Assembly: GCA_041879425.1 (NCBI GenBank)
Contig: CP090854.1
Span: forward strand, 992,001 to 1,056,000
Direction: 5' to 3'
From: Vibrio pomeroyi
GTDB lineage: Bacteria > Pseudomonadota > Gammaproteobacteria > Enterobacterales > Vibrionaceae
DNA: 64,000 bases
How positions within the stretch are numbered: position 1 is the stretch's first letter; each line of letters starts with the position of its first letter. Shown here piece by piece: positions 20,011-27,417 of the stretch. A program made the translations under genes and the position numbers. The notes below the pieces were generated by a model. The model saw nothing but the letters and a program-made list of their open reading frames with translations, was not told the origin of the DNA and ran no database searches.

Positions 20011-20716
20011 TATGAGTCTCCACTTGAAATCACTGAGGGCGATGTCGTGTTTTGAGGCTGCGCTTTTAATTGAATCGAAAATAAATCTGAAACAGATTTG
20101 GGCAAACGCAGCTGAAGAGTAAGGCTGCCGAAAGTTGGCCACCTGACTGAAATAGGGAGTGCGAAGTTCATTGACTTGCAGACGTTGAGAACGTGTTTCA
20201 TGCGAGAAGGGGGTATTTGAATGTGAGGGTAATGTCCATTTAAATCCTGTCCAAAGTACTGCTTAACGGAAAGCAGTTATCCGCAATGAAAACGTGTGAA
20301 TTTGTTTAATGGTTGAGCAGGCTACCCGAGGTGAGTTGCCGATACAATGCTCCCAGAGGCCACTATGATCTGTTCAGACCAGATGAAATTTGTGTGTTTT
20401 TGAATTTTGTATTTTTAATGCAATTAACTTATTGATAATTAATGGGTATGACTTGTTTTTTAGTGTTTATACTCTATATTTTGACTTGGTGAGATCTATG
20501 TCAGATTTTTGTAAGTAACATTTAATAGATGCCTGTTCCGTAAGGCTAAGTGTGATCTGTGTTTTAATTTGTTATTATTTGAAAAATTAGTTTTAAGTCC
20601 GTATATGAAGGGTGTTTCCTGCCCAAATTCTCTATGTTTCTCTCAAAACATAGGTGAGTTAAATTTGTTCGTTTTGATGTTTTATTGATGGCTTTATGAA
20701 GAGTGGTTTTTAATAA
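20011..20716. promoter_or_regulatory. Divergent pfaA/pfaE control region
   Basis: About 700 bp without a convincing gene separate the divergent pfaA and pfaE starts. The half nearer pfaE (20385-20710) is AT-rich. A FadR-type operator lies at 20368-20384. In the pfaA leader a perfect 7-bp stem (ACTGCTT/AAGCAGT, 20258-20277) with a 6-nt loop can form. If pfaA starts near the FadR site, as fabA-type promoters do, its leader is ~320 nt long. I could not assign convincing -35 and -10 boxes on either strand. Confidence 0.6.
20368..20384. promoter_or_regulatory. Candidate FadR operator
   Basis: ATCTGTTCAGACCAGAT matches the enterobacterial FadR consensus AACTGGTCNGACCAGTT at 13 of 16 defined positions and is a palindrome with one mismatched pair. 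It lies 358 bp upstream of the pfaA start and 333 bp upstream of pfaE. FadR activates unsaturated fatty acid genes (fabA, fabB) from such sites and represses fad genes. Confidence 0.6.
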
Positions 20717-21544
20717 GTGAGTGCTAGAAAGATGGAAACACCAGTCGTTGATTTGTGGCTTTGTTCTTTAAGCGATTTGGATGAAGGTACTGATCATGTG
20801 TCGCGCCTTAAACAGAAACTGACCGACGATGAAGTCGCCAAGGTTGAGCGTTATCGAATGCCTTCATCTCATATCCAAGCGCTCTATGTTCGTAACTACT
20901 TACGAGAGGTTCTGTCGATCTACTCTGATTTGACGGCTGAAGAGTGGCGATTTGAGTATGGTGAAAAAGGCAAACCAAGCTTGATTGCAGAGCAGCAACA
21001 CAAAACCGGACTGAATTTCAATATTAGCCACAGCCAAGAGCATTTGCTGATTGCTGTCTGCCACACGAAAGGGGAACCACTACAGCTTGGGGTGGATATA
21101 GAACATGCAAGAAGCTCGACCAATATCGCGGCGATCATGAAGCATTACTTTTCGGAATTTGAGATTAACGACTTACTCGAACTGGATGATGTATCTCAAA
21201 GAGAGCGTTTTTTTGATTTGTGGGCACTGAAAGAGTCGTACATCAAAGCGACAGGAAAGGGATTGGCCACATCATTGAAAAGTTTTTCGTTCGACTTTTC
21301 CAATCTAACTCAACAAACACTGCCAGTTCATTCGTCGGGTTTACAACCAGAGTTACATGATGAAATCATTGTATATAACAGAGTTGGGTTGGATGTTGCT
21401 GAACAAGTCGATGCTTCAACAGATTGGCAATGCAGTTTAGGACGGTTGGATGACCAGTTTCGATTTTCCGTGACTCTTGGCGGGGCAATACTTCCAATGC
21501 AATTAGAGATGAAGTGCTTCCCCAAATCGAAGCTACTTGGCTGA
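20717..21544 (+). CDS. pfaE: 4'-phosphopantetheinyl transferase PfaE (Sfp type)
   Basis: This 275-aa enzyme transfers phosphopantetheine from CoA to the serine of each PfaA ACP, making the synthase active. Family motifs are LGVDIEHAR (~124-132; Mg2+-binding Asp and Glu) and FFDLWALKESYIKATGKG (~166-183). Length and motifs fit the Sfp/EntD-like group. The longest frame starts at GTG (20717); an ATG five codons later (20732) is equally possible because neither has a strong ribosome site. It lies head to head with pfaA, so carrier protein and activating enzyme share one control region. In Shewanella the pfaE gene is away from pfaABCD, so this linkage is worth noting. Confidence 0.92.
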   Translation: MSARKMETPVVDLWLCSLSDLDEGTDHVSRLKQKLTDDEVAKVERYRMPSSHIQALYVRNYLREVLSIYSDLTAEEWRFEYGEKGKPSLIAEQQHKTGLNFNISHSQEHLLIAVCHTKGEPLQLGVDIEHARSSTNIAAIMKHYFSEFEINDLLELDDVSQRERFFDLWALKESYIKATGKGLATSLKSFSFDFSNLTQQTLPVHSSGLQPELHDEIIVYNRVGLDVAEQVDASTDWQCSLGRLDDQFRFSVTLGGAILPMQLEMKCFPKSKLLG

Positions 21545-21635
21545 GTTTACGCTCGTTACACTAGAACCTTGAGCTTCTAATCTGGAACAAGGCGCAATCT
21601 CAACCACTCGCACTTTCAGCCACTAACAATCTTAG

Positions 21636-22043
21636 TTAACTCGTTTCGCCAAGCATCGCTTTTAATACTTCAGCGGGTACAGGCTGAAGTTGTTTGTCTT
21701 TATCTAGGCAGACCATCTCGATATCACCAATCACAGCAGGTTTGGTCGCATCTTTACGCCACACTTCTTGTCGCCATAAGGTTTTGTATTTGCCATCGAG
21801 CTCAAAAGAGGTTCGGATATCGCAGATCTCTGCGAACTCAACGCCGTCTTGAAAGGTCATATTGGCTTTATACACCGCAAACCCCAGTCCATGCTCATTC
21901 CATAATGTTGCCAGTTTATCGCTACCCAACACATGCTCGCGCGCACGCTCAAAGTATTTAAGGAAGTTAGGGTGATAAACCACACCTGAGTGATCGGTAT
22001 CTTCGTAGTAAATCTGTACTGGGTGATGGTAGATCTGACTCAT
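21636..22043 (-). CDS. Hotdog-fold acyl-CoA/acyl-ACP thioesterase (YbgC/FadM type)
   Basis: This 135-aa protein of the 4-hydroxybenzoyl-CoA thioesterase family hydrolyses acyl thioesters. The catalytic region reads YYEDTDHSGVVYHPNFLKY, with the family Asp and the following HSGVVYH near residues 15-25. The ATG at 22043 has AAGAG nine bases upstream; a TTG three codons earlier is less likely. It is convergent with pfaE. A similar hotdog thioesterase (Orf6) lies beside pfa genes in Photobacterium, so a role in releasing the finished PUFA is a reasonable inference. A general acyl-CoA housekeeping role is the alternative. Confidence 0.85.
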   Translation of the reverse strand: MSQIYHHPVQIYYEDTDHSGVVYHPNFLKYFERAREHVLGSDKLATLWNEHGLGFAVYKANMTFQDGVEFAEICDIRTSFELDGKYKTLWRQEVWRKDATKPAVIGDIEMVCLDKDKQLQPVPAEVLKAMLGETS

Positions 22044-22189
22044 GGGTAGCAACTCTTGGTAAGTAGTGGATCAGTAAATCTGACTAAGTTGTGCAGCACT
22101 CTACAGGATAGGTTGAAATTACTTCAAGGCATCATCGTGAAAGGGGCTTTTGGTCAGACCTCATTTATCACTGATGCTTTGGTCAACTC

Positions 22190-22231
22190 CCACCCATTTA
22201 TAAATATTCTATGTGTCATTTTCCACCCATT
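22190..22231 (+). promoter_or_regulatory. Direct repeat, candidate DctD enhancer site
   Basis: CCACCCATT occurs at 22190-22198 and again at 22223-22231, 33 bp apart (about three helical turns) and roughly 85-125 bp before the sigma-54 promoter. This is where activator sites usually sit. No match to a known DctD consensus was tested. Confidence 0.3.
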
Positions 22232-22315
22232 AAATTTTGCAAAGCGCTGGCGACTCATGTCGGCAACTATGATGAAGCCTTGTGGTTAAAGGGTTGTTAA
22301 TGCTTTGTATCAATA

Positions 22316-22331
22316 TGGCGCGCTAATTGCC
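22316..22331 (+). promoter_or_regulatory. Sigma-54 promoter of dctPQM
   Basis: TGGCGCGCTAATTGCC matches the -24/-12 consensus TGGCAC-N5-TTGC with the invariant GG and GC exactly 10 bp apart. Transcription would start near 22342, about 48 bp before dctP. The adjacent regulator DctD has the sigma-54-contacting GAFTGA loop, which supports the call. Confidence 0.8.
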
Positions 22332-22389
22332 TTAGTGAAAGCACGCAGTTCCCATTGAAGGGCTGCTTTGTTTACTAAGGAGAATAATA

Positions 22390-23385
22390 ATGTTTAAGCC
22401 TCTTACCCTGCTGTCTGTATCTGCTCTGGCGCTCACAAGTTTTAATGCTGCTGCAAACTGTGATCCTGGTGAAATCGTGATTAAATTCAGTCACGTAACT
22501 AATACCGATAAGCACCCGAAAGGCATTGCCGCTTCTTTACTAGAAGAGCGAGTAAACACTGAAATGAATGGTAAAGCTTGTATGCAAGTTTTCCCTAACT
22601 CGACGCTTTACGATGATAACAAGGTACTGGAAGCCCTGTTAAATGGTGATGTTCAAATGGCGGCACCTTCGCTGTCTAAATTTGAGAAGTTCACTAAGAA
22701 ATACCGCATTTTTGACCTTCCGTTCCTATTTGAAGATGTAGACGCCGTTGACCGTTTCCAAAACTCAGAGTCTGGTGAAAAACTGAAGAACGCAATGAAA
22801 CGTCGTGGCCTACAGGGTCTAGCGTTTTGGCACAATGGCATGAAACAGATGTCGGCGAACAAACCTCTTATCAACCCTGAAGATGCGGAAGGTTTGAAAT
22901 TCCGTGTTCAAGCATCAGATGTATTGGTAGCTCAGTTTGAACAACTAGGCGCTAACCCACAGAAGATGTCTTTCAAAGAAGTATACGGTGGCCTGCAAAC
23001 TAAGGTTATCGATGGCCAAGAAAACACATGGTCAAACATCTACGGTAAGAAGTTCTTTGAAGTACAAGACGGCGTGACTGAAACCAATCACGGCATCTTA
23101 GATTACCTAGTTGTAACCTCAAACGACTTCTGGAAAGACCTACCTGAAGATGTACGCACGCAGCTTGGCACTATCGTTCAAGAAGTGTCTGAGACGCGTA
23201 ACGCGGAATCTTCAAAAGTTAACCTAGCGAACAAAAACAACATCATCGAAGCTGGTGGTGAGGTTCGTACGTTGACACCTGAACAGCGTCAAGCTTGGGT
23301 AACGGCACTTCAACCAGTATGGAAGAAGTTTGAAAAAGACATCGGTTCAGATCTTATCGATGCAGCATTAGCTTCAAACCAATAA
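22390..23385 (+). CDS. dctP: TRAP transporter C4-dicarboxylate-binding protein DctP
   Basis: The 331-aa periplasmic protein binds C4-dicarboxylates (malate, succinate, fumarate) and hands them to the DctQM permease. A signal peptide (hydrophobic ~4-18, cleavage near AAAN at ~22) precedes the DctP fold. Family features include IVIKFSHVTNTDKHPKG at the start of the mature protein, the substrate-gripping region LKFRVQASDV (~172; the Arg pairs with the carboxylate) and ETNHGILDYLVV. The start has AAGGAG eight bases upstream. It is the first gene of dctPQM and is preceded by a sigma-54 promoter. Dicarboxylates are favoured because dctB and dctD adjoin; binding of other organic acids is possible. 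Confidence 0.93.
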   Translation: MFKPLTLLSVSALALTSFNAAANCDPGEIVIKFSHVTNTDKHPKGIAASLLEERVNTEMNGKACMQVFPNSTLYDDNKVLEALLNGDVQMAAPSLSKFEKFTKKYRIFDLPFLFEDVDAVDRFQNSESGEKLKNAMKRRGLQGLAFWHNGMKQMSANKPLINPEDAEGLKFRVQASDVLVAQFEQLGANPQKMSFKEVYGGLQTKVIDGQENTWSNIYGKKFFEVQDGVTETNHGILDYLVVTSNDFWKDLPEDVRTQLGTIVQEVSETRNAESSKVNLANKNNIIEAGGEVRTLTPEQRQAWVTALQPVWKKFEKDIGSDLIDAALASNQ

Positions 23386-23451
23386 CACCGCTATAGGGTG
23401 GCGGCTCCCTACTGCTGCCCTTTATTAAAACAATTATAAGCGGAGTCAATT

Positions 23452-24207
23452 ATGGAAAAGCCTCAAATGGAACAACCAAATTCTAGCGAATCAGCACTGG
23501 AACCCTCTCTTTTTTCCAAAGTCGGAAGAGTTACGGATGCGATTGAAGAGTCATTAATCGCATTTTTCCTTGGCGCAATGACGCTACTTACTTTTGCCAA
23601 TGTGGTATTTCGATACGCATTCAATGACAACATTTTATGGGCATTGGAACTGACGGTATTCATGTTTGCATGGATGGTGTTGGTCGGCGTATCTTACGGT
23701 GTTAAAAAACACTTCCACATTGGTGTTGATGTCATTATCAACCTTGCCCCTGAAAAGCTACGTAAAGTGTATGCGTTAATCGCGGTGACCAGCTGTCTAG
23801 CATTTTCAATCTTACTGCTTATCGGTTCTTGGAACTATTGGTACCCATTCGCGACCGATCGCGCATGGTACGAGACCGACGATATTCCAATGCCAGAGAT
23901 GCTTCAGTTTCTTGCTGACTGGCTGAATGAAGGTGAGCGATACGAGAAACTTCCACGTTTTATTCCTTACATGGCACTGCCGATTGGTATGGCAATGCTT
24001 ACGTTCCGTTTTGCTCAAGTTGCTTACCAAGTCGTAACAGGCAAACTTGACCGCATGATTGCTGGTCACGAAGCCGAAGAAGAGCTGGATGCATTGAAAG
24101 CGGACGTGCTAGCGGGTTCTGATGAAGACGCGACAGCGGTATTGGATTCGACGAAGCCAAACAAGGCGAGTGAATCGGGTACAAAATCTAACGGTAAGGA
24201 AGACTAA
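23452..24207 (+). CDS. dctQ: TRAP transporter small membrane subunit DctQ
   Basis: DctQ (251 aa) is the four-helix membrane subunit that pairs with DctM in the Na+-driven TRAP permease. Helices are visible near residues 40-60, 68-85, 108-125 and 165-183. The family motif region around NVVFRYAFNDNILWALELT is present. A hydrophilic acidic tail of ~50 residues (Glu/Asp/Ala/Ser, Lys at the end) follows the last helix and makes it longer than most DctQ. GGAG lies six bases before the ATG. The stop is two bases from dctM, so the two are probably coupled. Confidence 0.92.
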   Translation: MEKPQMEQPNSSESALEPSLFSKVGRVTDAIEESLIAFFLGAMTLLTFANVVFRYAFNDNILWALELTVFMFAWMVLVGVSYGVKKHFHIGVDVIINLAPEKLRKVYALIAVTSCLAFSILLLIGSWNYWYPFATDRAWYETDDIPMPEMLQFLADWLNEGERYEKLPRFIPYMALPIGMAMLTFRFAQVAYQVVTGKLDRMIAGHEAEEELDALKADVLAGSDEDATAVLDSTKPNKASESGTKSNGKED

Positions 24208-24209
24208 TC

Positions 24210-25571
24210 ATGGCAATGTTATTTCTATTTTTAATGGTAATTGCTTTCATGTTGGTCGGTGTACCAATTGCGATTTCCCTAGGTTTATCGAGCGTAATAT
24301 TCTTATTGATGCACTCAGATGCGTCATTAGCTTCAGTCGCACAAACGCTGTTTAATGCTTTTGCAGGCCACTACACACTCTTAGCGATTCCTTTCTTTAT
24401 CTTGGCCTCTAGCTTCATGTCTACAGGTGGTGTGGCGAAACGTATTATCCGTTTTGCGATTGCGATGGTAGGTTGGTTCCGTGGCGGTCTGGCGATGGCA
24501 TCCGTTGTGGCATGTATGATGTTCGCAGCGCTGTCTGGTTCATCACCTGCAACGGTAGTGGCGATCGGTAGTATCGTTATCGCGGGTATGATCAAGAACG
24601 GCTACTCAAAAGAGTTCGCAGCTGGGGTTATCTGTAACGCGGGTACTTTGGGGATCTTGATTCCGCCTTCAATCGTGATGGTAGTATACGCGGCGGCGAC
24701 GGATGTATCTGTCGGTCGTATGTTCTTAGGCGGCGTGATTCCTGGCCTGTTGGCGGGTGTGATGTTGATGATCGCTATCTACATTGCAGCACGTATTAAA
24801 AAAATTCCTGCACAGCCATTTGTGGGCTGGGGTGAGATGTTCGCAGCTGCCAAGGATGCGAGCTGGGGCTTGTTGCTGATTGTTATCATTTTAGGTGGTA
24901 TCTACGGCGGTATCTTTACTCCGACAGAAGCGGCGGCTGTTGCAGCGGTTTACGCGTTCTTCATTGCCAACTTTATCTACAAAGATATGGGGCCGTTTGC
25001 GGACAAGAAGAATACAAAGCCTGCTTTGGTGAAAGTGTTCCAAACGTTTTTCCATAAAGACACCAAAGACACGCTCTATGATGCGGGCAAGCTGACCATC
25101 ATGTTGCTGTTTATCATTGCCAATGCTCTGATTCTTAAACATGTACTGACAGAAGAACGTATTCCTCAGATGATCACGGAATCGATGTTGTCTGCAGGTT
25201 TAGGTCCAATCACCTTCTTGATTGTGGTGAACGTTCTACTCTTGATTGGTGGGCAGTTCATGGAGCCATCAGGCTTGCTGATCATCGTTGCTCCGTTGGT
25301 TTTCCCAATTGCAATTGCACTGGGTATCGACCCAATTCACCTTGGTATCATGATGGTGGTGAACATGGAGATAGGGATGATAACCCCGCCAGTTGGGCTC
25401 AATTTGTTTGTGACTGCAGGGGTCGCGAAGATGTCGATGATGAACGTGGTCAAAGCGGCACTGCCTTGGGTAGGCGTAATGTTCTTGTTCTTGATTATCG
25501 TAACCTACGTGCCTTGGGTTTCTACATGGTTACCAACCACCTTGATGGGGCCGGAAATCATAACCAAGTAG
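24210..25571 (+). CDS. dctM: TRAP transporter large permease DctM
   Basis: DctM (453 aa) is the large transport subunit of the C4-dicarboxylate TRAP system and has about 12 predicted hydrophobic segments. Typical stretches are AALSGSSPATVVAIGS (~107) with the substrate and Na+ site, GTLGILIPPSIVMVVYA (~147) and EIGMITPPVGLNLFVTAG near the C-terminus, which are the two conserved pore repeats. It follows dctQ by two bases and ends the operon. No strong terminator with a T-run was seen on the plus strand; the hairpin at 25657-25680 could still slow RNA polymerase. Confidence 0.94.
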   Translation: MAMLFLFLMVIAFMLVGVPIAISLGLSSVIFLLMHSDASLASVAQTLFNAFAGHYTLLAIPFFILASSFMSTGGVAKRIIRFAIAMVGWFRGGLAMASVVACMMFAALSGSSPATVVAIGSIVIAGMIKNGYSKEFAAGVICNAGTLGILIPPSIVMVVYAAATDVSVGRMFLGGVIPGLLAGVMLMIAIYIAARIKKIPAQPFVGWGEMFAAAKDASWGLLLIVIILGGIYGGIFTPTEAAAVAAVYAFFIANFIYKDMGPFADKKNTKPALVKVFQTFFHKDTKDTLYDAGKLTIMLLFIIANALILKHVLTEERIPQMITESMLSAGLGPITFLIVVNVLLLIGGQFMEPSGLLIIVAPLVFPIAIALGIDPIHLGIMMVVNMEIGMITPPVGLNLFVTAGVAKMSMMNVVKAALPWVGVMFLFLIIVTYVPWVSTWLPTTLMGPEIITK

Positions 25572-25649
25572 CTATTCCACGTAGTTATTCCAAGCAGCTA
25601 TTTGATCCAAGTAGTTATTTGAGTCATTCACTGACATGGAATTTAATCC

Positions 25650-25681
25650 ATAAAAAATGAGGAGGTCGCTAGACCTCCTCA
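25650..25681 (-). terminator. Terminator of the small minus-strand gene after dctM
   Basis: GAGGAGGTC and GACCTCCTC form a perfect 9-bp stem with a GCTA loop. On the minus strand it is followed by ATTTTTTA. The stem overlaps the last codons and the stop of the 57-aa ORF, so coding and terminator sequence are shared. Confidence 0.7.
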
Positions 25682-25842
25682 TCTATATGTCTACCTCGTT
25701 TAGCCTGAGGATTGATCTGCTCGTATAATGCTCTTTTCGCTTCCAATTCCGGCGTGTTTAAATCGACATGCTGATCAGTATAGTAAATGCCATCTACCTC
25801 AAAAGTATCAGTAATCGATGGTACTCTCGTTTTCTCACCCAT
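25669..25842 (-). CDS. Small conserved-looking protein of unknown function (57 aa)
   Basis: I do not recognise this 57-aa protein (MGEKTRVPSITD... ending RGRHIDEEV). It is soluble, charged, without Cys, and has no signal or membrane segment. The ATG at 25842 has AAGGA seven bases upstream, a far better start than the upstream codons of the open frame. It ends in a good minus-strand terminator. It lies between dctM and dctD, downstream of and co-oriented with dctBD, with a 78-bp gap. Signals for translation and termination argue that it is real; there is no clue to function. Confidence 0.6.
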   Translation of the reverse strand: MGEKTRVPSITDTFEVDGIYYTDQHVDLNTPELEAKRALYEQINPQAKRGRHIDEEV

Positions 25843-25920
25843 AACCACGTCCTTATTATATTTATTGCATAACATCCTGTTATTGAAATAAGTATAGGTG
25901 ATCTTGCTCCCAAATCTAAT

Positions 25921-27270
25921 TTAGTTTGGTTCTACCTTATAAGATTCTTTCGTGAGCTGGTGTTTTTGCATCTTATCGTAGAGGGTTTTCCTTGGTAATT
26001 GCAGCCTCTCCATGGTCTCTTTGATGCTGCCATTACATTCAATAAGTGCTTGCTTCAGCGTGTTTTTTTCGAAGTCAGATACTAGTTCAGCTAAGGACAG
26101 CTCTTGAGCCGTTTCAACGGTGCTGTCTGATAAGTGAGAAAGCTTACCTAAAAGCACAAAACGCTCTGCCGTATTTCGTAATTCTCGAACATTTCCCGGC
26201 CAATCATGAGCTAGGAGCGCGTGCAGTTCTTTTTGAGGAAGTGCTGGGGCTGTCTTGCCGTAACGAGCCGCTGCCACCAATAAGAAGTGGTGGAAAAGGG
26301 CAGGAATGTCTTCTTGTCGGCTTCTTAATGGAGGTAAATCTAGGGTGACGACATTGAGTCGATAATAGAGATCTTGGCGGAAAGTGCCTTCTTCAGCCGC
26401 TTTCTTTAAGTCGACTTTGGTTGCCGCAATTACGCGGATATCTAAGGGGACTAACCCGTTCGAGCCTACTCTTTCGATGACACGTTCTTGTAATACACGC
26501 AGCAAACGAATTTGTGCCTGCATCGGCATGGATTCGATTTCATCTAAAAATAGGGTGCCGCCCTGAGCAAACTCGAATTTACCCACACGTTTACTCTCGG
26601 CGCCTGTGAATGCGCCTTTTTCATGACCGTAGAGCTCACTTTCAATTAGGTTTTCAGGAACGGCGCCACAGTTTACAGCGACAAAGTTTTGTTCTCTGCG
26701 GCTGCTTTGCTCATGTAGGGAGCGCGCGACCAGCTCTTTACCTGTGCCTGTTTCGCCAAATAGCAAGATGTCTGCATTGGTGTCGGCAACATGGGTGATG
26801 ATGGAACGTAACTCGGTCATGGATTGAGTATCACCAATGATTCTCGGGCCGAGTGCTTTGCTGGCTTTGAGCGAACGCTTAAGCTCAAGGTTTTCCAAGG
26901 TCAGTTGGCGCTTTTCTATTGCGCGTTTGGTAGTTTCGATAAGGCGTTCATTGGCAAATGGCTTTTCAATGAAATCATAGGCGCCGTCTTGGATGGCTTG
27001 CACCGCCATGGAGATGTCACCGTGACCAGTGATCATGATGACTGGGAGTTCTTTATCTTTGTGCATCAAGGTGTTGAGCAGATCGTGCCCCGAGATACCC
27101 GGCAAGCAGATATCAGTGATGATCACGTGAGGCAATCCATTCTGTTGAATCGCAAGCAGAGCCGATTCTGCATCGGGAAAGAATTCGGCATCAATATCCG
27201 CGAGTTCGAAGCTCTGTTCAATCGCCATTCTTAGGTCAGATTCATCATCAATGAAGTAGACGTGACACAT
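25921..27270 (-). CDS. dctD: C4-dicarboxylate response regulator DctD (sigma-54 activator)
   Basis: DctD (449 aa) activates sigma-54 RNA polymerase at the dct promoter when phosphorylated by DctB. The receiver domain (1-120) has the phospho-acceptor Asp53 in IITDICLPG and Lys103 in FIEKPF. The AAA+ domain has Walker A GETGTGKE (172-179), the sigma-54 contact loop GAFTGA (219-224) and Walker B GGTLFLDEI. A Fis-type helix-turn-helix closes the protein (about 412-440, SIKETMERLQLPRKTLYDK). AGGA lies six bases before the ATG. It follows dctB by 147 bp on the same strand. Confidence 0.94.
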   Translation of the reverse strand: MCHVYFIDDESDLRMAIEQSFELADIDAEFFPDAESALLAIQQNGLPHVIITDICLPGISGHDLLNTLMHKDKELPVIMITGHGDISMAVQAIQDGAYDFIEKPFANERLIETTKRAIEKRQLTLENLELKRSLKASKALGPRIIGDTQSMTELRSIITHVADTNADILLFGETGTGKELVARSLHEQSSRREQNFVAVNCGAVPENLIESELYGHEKGAFTGAESKRVGKFEFAQGGTLFLDEIESMPMQAQIRLLRVLQERVIERVGSNGLVPLDIRVIAATKVDLKKAAEEGTFRQDLYYRLNVVTLDLPPLRSRQEDIPALFHHFLLVAAARYGKTAPALPQKELHALLAHDWPGNVRELRNTAERFVLLGKLSHLSDSTVETAQELSLAELVSDFEKNTLKQALIECNGSIKETMERLQLPRKTLYDKMQKHQLTKESYKVEPN

Positions 27271-27417
27271 AGTTATTCCTTTACTCTTTTATACTGATTA
27301 TCGCTGAGTTGGTTGGTTAGGCCGTATTTGAACGGACTCATCTCAGTCTGTTATTTTTGCTTCGTGTGCTGGGTTTTATTCTTTTTGTCTTTGCTGTTCT
27401 TGTTCTTTCTGTTGCTC

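Noticed and set aside
20010..20142. N-terminal extension of PfaA to 20142
   Set aside because: ATG 20010 has a good ribosome site and gives the usual PfaA start; the extra 44 codons have no such signal.
20549..20572. CRP site (TGTGATCT half-site) before pfaE
   Set aside because: Only one half matches the consensus; the other half is poor, so it is not reported as an operator.
22056..22289. 77-aa plus-strand ORF before dctP
   Set aside because: No ribosome site, and it covers the dctP control region with candidate activator sites.
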